This document shows, in pieces, positions 6,546-10,965 of a stretch of 10,965 bases of DNA. Where the stretch lies: NCBI GenBank assembly GCA_013336025.1, contig JAAXUM010000024.1, positions 1-10,965 of the forward strand, written 5' to 3'. Below the pieces are notes generated by a model that made no database searches, was not told the origin of the DNA, and saw only the letters and a program-made list of their open reading frames with translations. The position numbers and the translations under genes are program-made. Position 1 is the first letter of the stretch. Every line of letters starts with the position of its first letter. This stretch comes from Chlorobiaceae bacterium. Lineage in GTDB: Bacteria > Bacteroidota > Chlorobiia > Chlorobiales > Chlorobiaceae.

Positions 6546-6824
6546 GTGCGAATAAACGGTATTGTCTATAATAACCATGTGTATGACATTGTCATTGATA
6601 CCAGTGTTTTTATCAGTGTATTCCGATCTGGCAAAGGCGCTTATCTTCATCAGCAATCAATGGCAGGCCGCGATAATATTGACATTGCTTTTTCTGTTTT
6701 GCTGATTCTTGAGTTTTTAGCTGTCCGAAAAGTGAGCTTCCTGCGTTTGAGTTGGAGGGCTCTGATAGAGACGATATTCTCGATGGAGATAATTCGGCAT
6801 ATACTGAAAAAATATCCCTCTTGA
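6546..6824 (+). pseudogene. decayed PIN-domain toxin gene (VapC-like, COG1569-type)
   Basis: The frame contains VYDIVIDTSVFISVFRSGKGA followed by GRDNIDIAFSVLLILEF, resembling the N-terminal third of PIN-domain ribonuclease toxins: an IDTSV motif with the first metal-binding Asp, then FDIAxSVPLVLEYEAV. After LEF (about base 6715) the PIN-like reading continues in another frame (KSELPAFELEGSDRDDILD, in the frame open from 6713), which indicates a frameshift. The later acidic residues and the C-terminal half of a normal toxin (about 140 residues) are missing, and the N-terminus has no good start or ribosome binding site. A working toxin is unlikely. The family assignment is from motif memory and rests on a short region. 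Confidence 0.6.
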
Positions 6825-6991
6825 TGGCTGAAGAGTACCTGCAGGCAAGGGCTGCAAGAGGCAGTCGTGAAAAGTTTTCCGGGGCGCGTTCAAGGGTGGG
6901 GGTGCCGAGCCGGGTGAAGAGGATCGGTTATAACCGGGATATTGCAGAATTGGGCACTTCAACAGCAACTATTTTTCAGGAATACATTTAA
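6713..6991 (+). pseudogene. frame-shifted continuation of the PIN remnant fused to a second small-protein remnant
   Basis: This frame is open from 6713 to the stop at 6989-6991 but has only a TTG (6752) as a possible start. Its first part looks like the continuation of the PIN gene after a frameshift. From about 6810 it reads ISLLMAEEYLQARAARGSRE (followed by KF), a pattern that recalls C-termini of small antitoxin-like proteins (…RGSREKF…), after which the sequence becomes unusual and arginine-rich. A deletion joining two toxin-antitoxin fragments would explain this. It ends 3 bases before the purT start. The antitoxin link is weak. Confidence 0.35.
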
Positions 6992-6994
6992 ACC

Positions 6995-8167
6995 GTGAAA
7001 CAAAAAAAAATCATGCTGCTGGGCAGCGGGGAGCTGGGCAAGGAGTTTGTCATTGCCGTTAAACGTCTGGGGCACTTTGTGATTGCCGTTGACAGCTATA
7101 ATGATGCTCCTGCGCAGCAGGTGGCTGACCGGCGGGAGGTGATCAATATGCTCGACGGTGCGGCTCTCGATGCCATCGTTGCCCGGCATCAGCCCGATGT
7201 GATCGTGCCTGAAATCGAGGCTATTCGTACCGAGAGGTTTTACGATTATGAAAAAGAGGGGATACAGGTTGTGCCTTCGGCCCGTGCCGCCAATTTCACC
7301 ATGAACCGGAAAGCTATTCGCGATCTGGCTTCGAAAGAGCTTGGTCTTCGAACGGCGACGTATCGTTACGCAGCATCGAAGGAAGAGCTGAAGAGGGCGA
7401 TAGGGGAGGTGGGAGTTCCCTGCGTGGTAAAACCGCTGATGAGCTCGTCGGGCAAGGGGCAGTCAACCGTTAAAACGGAGGCTGACATTGAACATGCCTG
7501 GAGCTATTCGCAAAGCGGCAGGCGCGGTGATAGTGTGGAGGTGATTGTTGAGGCCTTTGTGCCGTTCCATACCGAGATTACGCTCTTGACCGTCACGCAA
7601 AAAAACGGCCCGACGCTTTTCTGTCCGCCCATCGGGCACCGTCAGGAGCGGGGTGATTATCAGGAGAGCTGGCAGCCCTGCCGAATCGGCGATGCGCAGC
7701 TGCATGAGGCTCAGGAGATCGCTGAAAAAGTGACTCGTTCCCTGACAGGCGCGGGTATCTGGGGTGTGGAGTTTTTTCTGGCCGATGACGGGCTTTATTT
7801 TTCGGAGCTCTCCCCCCGTCCGCACGATACCGGCATGGTGACGCTGGCCGGCACGCAGAACCTTACGGAGTTCGAGCTTCATGCGCGGGCGGTTTTAGGG
7901 CTGCCCATTCCGAAGATCGAACTGCTGCGGGTGGGTGCGAGCGCTGTGGTGTCAGCCGACAGAGAGGGGAAGGACCCTTATTACAGCGGCATTGAAGAGG
8001 CTCTCGGTGAGCCTTGCACCGATATTCGTATTTTCGGAAAACCGGCAACCCGCCCTTATCGTCGAATGGGCGTAACGCTCGCTTACGACGAACCGGGCAG
8101 CGATGTCAATATGGTGAAGGAGAAAGCAATTGCCAATGCCCGAAAGGTGAGGGTGACGAGCGAGTAG
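6995..8167 (+). CDS. purT: PurT, formate-dependent phosphoribosylglycinamide formyltransferase (GAR transformylase 2)
   Basis: Cytosolic ATP-grasp enzyme of purine synthesis that makes formyl-GAR from GAR, formate and ATP, a folate-independent alternative to PurN. At 390 residues it matches the family (392 in E. coli). Visible motifs: nucleotide-fold start [11 protein letters not shown] (7-17), VPEIEAI (71-77), [14 protein letters not shown] (144-157, with ATP-binding lysine and glycine loop), [15 protein letters not shown] (214-228) and [16 protein letters not shown] (269-284). It starts with GTG at 6995, giving [12 protein letters not shown], a natural N-terminus; CAGGA lies about 13 bases upstream. 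An ATG at 7013 would trim six residues from the first strand and is less likely. It is convergent with the ABC exporter gene, with 6 bases between the two stops. Use of formate fits an anaerobe, but this is inference. Confidence 0.97.
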   Translation: MKQKKIMLLGSGELGKEFVIAVKRLGHFVIAVDSYNDAPAQQVADRREVINMLDGAALDAIVARHQPDVIVPEIEAIRTERFYDYEKEGIQVVPSARAANFTMNRKAIRDLASKELGLRTATYRYAASKEELKRAIGEVGVPCVVKPLMSSSGKGQSTVKTEADIEHAWSYSQSGRRGDSVEVIVEAFVPFHTEITLLTVTQKNGPTLFCPPIGHRQERGDYQESWQPCRIGDAQLHEAQEIAEKVTRSLTGAGIWGVEFFLADDGLYFSELSPRPHDTGMVTLAGTQNLTEFELHARAVLGLPIPKIELLRVGASAVVSADREGKDPYYSGIEEALGEPCTDIRIFGKPATRPYRRMGVTLAYDEPGSDVNMVKEKAIANARKVRVTSE

Positions 8168-8173
8168 CTGTTT

Positions 8174-9934
8174 TCAGGACAAGGAGAGGATTTCGTCTTC
8201 GAGAAGCTGATGGTTGTAGAGCTCCGCATAGAGGCTCTCTTGTGTAATGAGCTCTTCGTGCGTGCCGCTCTCCGCAATGGTGCCTTTGTCGAGCACAAAA
8301 ATCCTGTCGCAGTTTTTTACTGTCGAGATCCGGTGGCTGATCAGGATGATGGTTGTTTCGGGGAGGCTCCTGAGCATGGCTTCGAAGATCCTTGCCTCGG
8401 TTGCGGTATCGACTGCCGAGAGTGCGTCGTCGAGAATGAGCACTTTGGGTTTCCGGGCAAGCGCTCTTGCAATACACGCACGCTGCTTTTGTCCGCCTGA
8501 AAGGTTGATTCCTTTTTCGCCGAGCATGGTATCAAATTTGTCGGGGAAGTCCTGCACATCGTCATAGAGCATGGCGATACGGCTTGCTTCGATAATCTGT
8601 TCAGGTTCCGGATTACGGTTGCCGTAGTCGATGTTGTGCGCGATGGTGTCAGAGAAGAGAAAATTGGCTTGCGGAACAAAGCCGATCTCTTCCCGAAGGG
8701 TTTCAAGCGAGAGCGTTCTGATATCAACTCCGTCAAGCAGAACCTTTCCTTTTGTCGGATCGTAGAGTCGGGGGAGAAGATTGACGAGCGTAGTTTTTCC
8801 TGAACCAGTTGCTCCGACGAACGCAACCTTTGAGCCCGGCGCAATGTCAAGCGAGATGTTGTTCAACACCTCGTTGTCAGGCTGGTTCGGATAGTGAAAG
8901 CTGATCTTTCGCAACGAGAGACCGTCGCTTAAATTCGCTTGCTGAGGTGCTGGATCAGGTGGGGGATTTTCATCGCTGATCGTTGTTGACGCGTCGAGGA
9001 TTTCGGTCAGTCGGGCTTGCGATGCCGCAGCTTTCTGTACAATGCTGGTTACCCATCCTATTGAGATGATCGGCCAGCTCAGCATGGAGACATAGACGAT
9101 AAACTGGGTTATATCGCCGACGGTCATGGTTCCGTTCATGACGTTGATTCCTCCGATCCAGATGACCGGGATGAGAGATAAAGCCGAAAGTGTGGTTAAA
9201 AAGGCGAAAAACAGAGCCTGCAGTTTGCCAAGCACAAGGTTTTTCCGATAGTACTGGCGGTTGACGGTTTCAAACCGTTTGATTTCGGCAGCTTCCCTGG
9301 TATAGCTTTTTACGATTTTTATGCCGGAGAGGTTTTCCTGCACAAGATTGGTTATCCCGGCATAGCTTTCCTGAATGCTTTTTGACTGTTTCTGCATCGA
9401 TCGGCCGATTTTGTATACCGAATAACTGAGGATGGGAGCGGGAAGAAGCGCAAACAAGGTAAGTATTGGCGAGAGCGATACCATGGCTGCAACGGCAAAA
9501 ATCAATCGGAAAAAGGTGGTGAAGGAGTACATGACTCCCGGTCCGAGAAATTCCCTGACGGCATTCAGGTCGTTTGTTCCTCTCGAAATGATCTCTCCCG
9601 TGCCGGTATGGTCGTAAAAACGGCGGGGAAGTTGCTGCAGGTGGTTGTAGTAGTCGTTTTTCAGGTCAAACTCGATATGCCTTGATGCGACGATAACTCG
9701 TTGACGGACAAGAAAAAGAAAAAATCCGCTGAGTACGGCAAAAAGAACATAGAGCCCGACATTGAGGATGATTTCACGGAGCTGAAAGGAGCGGCTCATG
9801 GCGTCGATGGCATTGCCTATAAATTTCGGGCTGATGACACCGAAGATATTGGTGAGGATGATAAAGAAAAACCCCTCAAGGTACATCTGTTTGTACCTGA
9901 AAAAATAGGGTTTGAGAGCAAGCAGATTTTTCAT
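8174..9934 (-). CDS. ABC exporter half-transporter, MdlA/YheI type, with non-canonical catalytic Asp
   Basis: A 586-residue half-transporter: six-helix membrane domain (about 1-310) and nucleotide-binding domain (about 340-575). NBD motifs: Walker A GATGSGKT (374-381), Q-loop Q422 in GFVPQ, FLFSDTIAHNI (426-436), signature LSGGQKQR (478-485), Walker B VLILDDALSAVD (498-509) and H-loop H534 in LISHR. D503 replaces the catalytic glutamate. In known heterodimeric exporters (MdlA, YheI/BmrC, TM287 type) such a subunit carries the degenerate ATP site and pairs with a canonical partner. The NRxxxIPPKxIG-like start and LRRDYYxHL-type region also fit MdlA. No partner gene lies in this window. The substrate is unknown (lipid or drug export is common in the family). 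The ATG at 9934 has only an AGG touching it, so initiation may be weak. Divergent from merR with 80 bases between starts. Confidence 0.95.
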   Translation of the reverse strand: MKNLLALKPYFFRYKQMYLEGFFFIILTNIFGVISPKFIGNAIDAMSRSFQLREIILNVGLYVLFAVLSGFFLFLVRQRVIVASRHIEFDLKNDYYNHLQQLPRRFYDHTGTGEIISRGTNDLNAVREFLGPGVMYSFTTFFRLIFAVAAMVSLSPILTLFALLPAPILSYSVYKIGRSMQKQSKSIQESYAGITNLVQENLSGIKIVKSYTREAAEIKRFETVNRQYYRKNLVLGKLQALFFAFLTTLSALSLIPVIWIGGINVMNGTMTVGDITQFIVYVSMLSWPIISIGWVTSIVQKAAASQARLTEILDASTTISDENPPPDPAPQQANLSDGLSLRKISFHYPNQPDNEVLNNISLDIAPGSKVAFVGATGSGKTTLVNLLPRLYDPTKGKVLLDGVDIRTLSLETLREEIGFVPQANFLFSDTIAHNIDYGNRNPEPEQIIEASRIAMLYDDVQDFPDKFDTMLGEKGINLSGGQKQRACIARALARKPKVLILDDALSAVDTATEARIFEAMLRSLPETTIILISHRISTVKNCDRIFVLDKGTIAESGTHEELITQESLYAELYNHQLLEDEILSLS

Positions 9935-9967
9935 CCTGTAATTTTTTTTGATATGACTGTAGTAATG

Positions 9968-9973
9968 TATAAT
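9968..9973 (+). promoter_or_regulatory. possible -10 box for the MerR-family gene
   Basis: A perfect TATAAT lies 41 bases upstream of the MerR-family ATG. No good -35 is present at 16-18 bases. A TTGATA (9948-9953) is only 14 bases away, a short spacing. MerR regulators often act on promoters with unusual spacers, but those are usually longer, so this is a weak call. Confidence 0.35.
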
Positions 9974-10014
9974 AAGAGGAGCAAAAACAAAATATTACCA
10001 GAACGAGGCATGCC

Positions 10015-10419
10015 ATGGCTTTCGATACATCCAGAAGCTACTATACGATAGGAGAGGTCAGCAAGATTGTCGGCATTCCTGCCTATCTGCTCAGGTATTG
10101 GGAAAACTTTTTTACCGAGTTGAACCCGGCACGCGACACCCGCAGCAACAGACGATACACCAATCGTGACATTGCCATGGTACTCAATATCAAGGAGCTT
10201 GTTTATGAAAAGGGATACAAGCTTGGAAAGGCAAGCGAGATGGTAAAGGGCGGAATGGGCCGCACTCCTGAAGGTGACCATAAAACCTCCGAAATTCTCA
10301 AGTTGCAGAAGCAGATCGGGCACGAACAGAAAAAACACACGATTGTAGATGAGCGGAGGATGATGCTGTTGCGCGAGATCAAGGAAGAGATTGAGGATCT
10401 GCTCCAGTTGATCGGGTAA
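10015..10419 (+). CDS. MerR-family transcriptional regulator
   Basis: A 134-residue DNA-binding protein. The N-terminal winged helix-turn-helix is clear: YYTIGEVSKIVGIPAYLLRYWE (9-30), then a wing containing RSNRRYTNRDIAMVLNIKEL (43-62) and the second helical pair VYEKGYKLGKASEMV (63-77). The remainder (about 92-132) is charged and helical, likely a short dimerising coiled coil. There is no cysteine cluster for metal or redox sensing, so the effector, if any, is not evident. The ATG at 10015 has GAGG 6 bases upstream; an out-of-frame ATG sits at 10010. It is divergent from the ABC exporter and convergent on fmoA, so it could regulate the exporter or itself. A role in antenna gene control is possible only by neighbourhood. 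Confidence 0.92.
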   Translation: MAFDTSRSYYTIGEVSKIVGIPAYLLRYWENFFTELNPARDTRSNRRYTNRDIAMVLNIKELVYEKGYKLGKASEMVKGGMGRTPEGDHKTSEILKLQKQIGHEQKKHTIVDERRMMLLREIKEEIEDLLQLIG

Positions 10420-10456
10420 GAAGAGCGTATTGCGAGTCAGGTGGGATGTGGGAGGC

Positions 10457-10505
10457 TTGTCATCCCGAACGGAGAGAGGGATCTCCAGTGATGGATCTCT
10501 GGCTT
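10457..10505. repeat. probable copy of a dispersed intergenic repeat
   Basis: The sequence TTGTCATCCCGAACGGAGAG (from 10457) followed by AGGGATCTC has the form of the widespread 'GTCATCCCGAxCGxAGxGAGGGATCT' intergenic repeats of many bacteria. GGATCTC occurs twice, 14 bases apart (10479-10485 and 10493-10499). The expected second inverted arm is not clear, so this looks like a half or degraded copy. Multi-copy status cannot be seen from one window. Confidence 0.45.
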
Positions 10506-10555
10506 GAGGCGCGTGATTGTCCGTGGCAAGTGGGGAGAAGGGAATGCGGGAATGA

Positions 10556-10587
10556 AAAAAGACCGGCTTTTCGGGGCCGGTCTTTTT
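10556..10587. terminator. bidirectional intrinsic terminator between merR and fmoA
   Basis: Stem GACCGGC (10561-10567) pairs exactly with GCCGGTC (10576-10582) around an 8-base loop, flanked by six A on the left (10555-10560) and five T on the right (10583-10587). Each strand therefore gives a GC-rich hairpin followed by a U-run. It lies 20 bases past the fmoA stop on the minus strand and about 140 bases past the MerR-family stop on the plus strand, so it probably ends both transcripts. Confidence 0.9.
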
Positions 10588-10607
10588 CATAACTGTTTCT
10601 CGTTGGT

Positions 10608-10965
10608 TTACTGAGCGTAAAGTACCTCGAACTGGCCTGTGCCGCCTTTGCAGACGTGCTCAACCCAGCGGGCGTAGGCGCCGCCGCTCCAGCGATACTC
10701 CTCAAGGTTCTGCGAACGGAACTGAGGTGCTGCGTAGCGAACCTTGTATCCCTTGGGAAGGACAATTTTCAACTGTGTATCAACGGTGAAGTCATTGAAT
10801 TTACCAACCATTCCGTGGTGAACCAGAGGAATGAGCGGATGGTTCAGGATTCTGCGGAGTCCGCCGCCTGCATCAACCGATACGCCCGGGAATTCGCCGT
10901 CAACCTTGACTTCGATGCCCTGTGAATCGGAACGGAAACCTGCTTCAACAGATGCCGGTTTGTTG
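10608..10965 (-). CDS. fmoA: Fenna-Matthews-Olson bacteriochlorophyll a protein, C-terminal 118 residues (cut by window edge)
   Basis: FMO is the trimeric antenna protein that passes excitation energy from the chlorosome baseplate to the type I reaction centre of green sulfur bacteria. The partial translation begins NKPASVEAGFRSDSQGIEVK and ends ARWVEHVCKGGTGQFEVLYAQ with the second-last residues typical of the family. The block ILNHPLIPLVHHGMVGKFND contains three histidines spaced like H290, H297 and H298 of the known structures, which ligate three of the bacteriochlorophylls. The full protein is about 366 residues, so about two thirds lies beyond the right edge. The gene ends in a strong terminator. 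High identity to remembered FMO sequences makes both the gene and the phylum (Chlorobiota) secure. Confidence 0.99.
   Translation of the reverse strand, partial: NKPASVEAGFRSDSQGIEVKVDGEFPGVSVDAGGGLRRILNHPLIPLVHHGMVGKFNDFTVDTQLKIVLPKGYKVRYAAPQFRSQNLEEYRWSGGAYARWVEHVCKGGTGQFEVLYAQ

Noticed and set aside
8014..8567. Several frames of 70-125 residues around the purT/exporter junction
   Set aside because: All are shadows of purT or of the exporter nucleotide-binding domain, whose motifs are intact.
9931..10590. Minus-strand 219-residue frame ending at the exporter start
   Set aside because: It covers the MerR-family gene, the repeat and the terminator on the opposite strand, and its sequence has no recognisable features; the plus-strand MerR domain is clear.
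10656..10925. Plus-strand 89-residue frame at the right edge
   Set aside because: It is antisense to fmoA, which is identified with near certainty.
1..10965. tRNA, rRNA, CRISPR array, insertion sequence
   Set aside because: I saw no cloverleaf-like gene, no regularly spaced repeats and no transposase or terminal inverted repeats in reading the window; short RNA genes could still be missed by eye.

Overview
The window comes from a green sulfur bacterium (Chlorobiaceae; Chlorobium, Chlorobaculum, Pelodictyon or Prosthecochloris type). The decisive marker is the C-terminal third of fmoA at the right edge. It encodes the Fenna-Matthews-Olson bacteriochlorophyll a antenna protein and keeps the pigment-ligand histidines. 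The species cannot be fixed from this sequence.

Left half (1-5993, minus strand): a potassium-uptake region. In transcription order it holds an AlgB-like NtrC-family response regulator, a 254-base intergenic region, a KinB-like membrane histidine kinase, an unrecognised 32-residue membrane peptide, kdpF (26 residues), kdpA (complete) and kdpB (N-terminal part, running off the left edge). The intergenic region contains a perfect -24/-12 sigma-54 promoter (TGGCACGTTATTTGCA) 26 bases before the kinase start, and several dyads upstream that could bind the regulator. From the kinase to kdpA the gaps are only 16, 3 and 12 bases, so kinase, small peptide and kdpFAB look like one sigma-54-driven operon. 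The usual KdpD/KdpE pair is not seen here. The inferred circuit is: kinase senses a signal, the regulator is phosphorylated, it activates sigma-54 RNA polymerase, and both the Kdp pump and the kinase are made.

Middle (about 5994-6994): a poorly coding region. It has a dyad upstream of the regulator, a possible 43-residue ORF with a good ribosome binding site, no recognisable gene over about 300 bases, and a decayed PIN-domain toxin gene running into a second frame-shifted remnant.

Right half (6995-10965): purT (plus; formate-dependent GAR transformylase) converges with only 6 intervening bases on a minus-strand ABC exporter of the MdlA/YheI type, which has Asp in place of the catalytic Glu. 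Divergent from the exporter is a small MerR-family regulator. It converges on fmoA across a stretch holding a probable dispersed-repeat copy and a strong bidirectional terminator.
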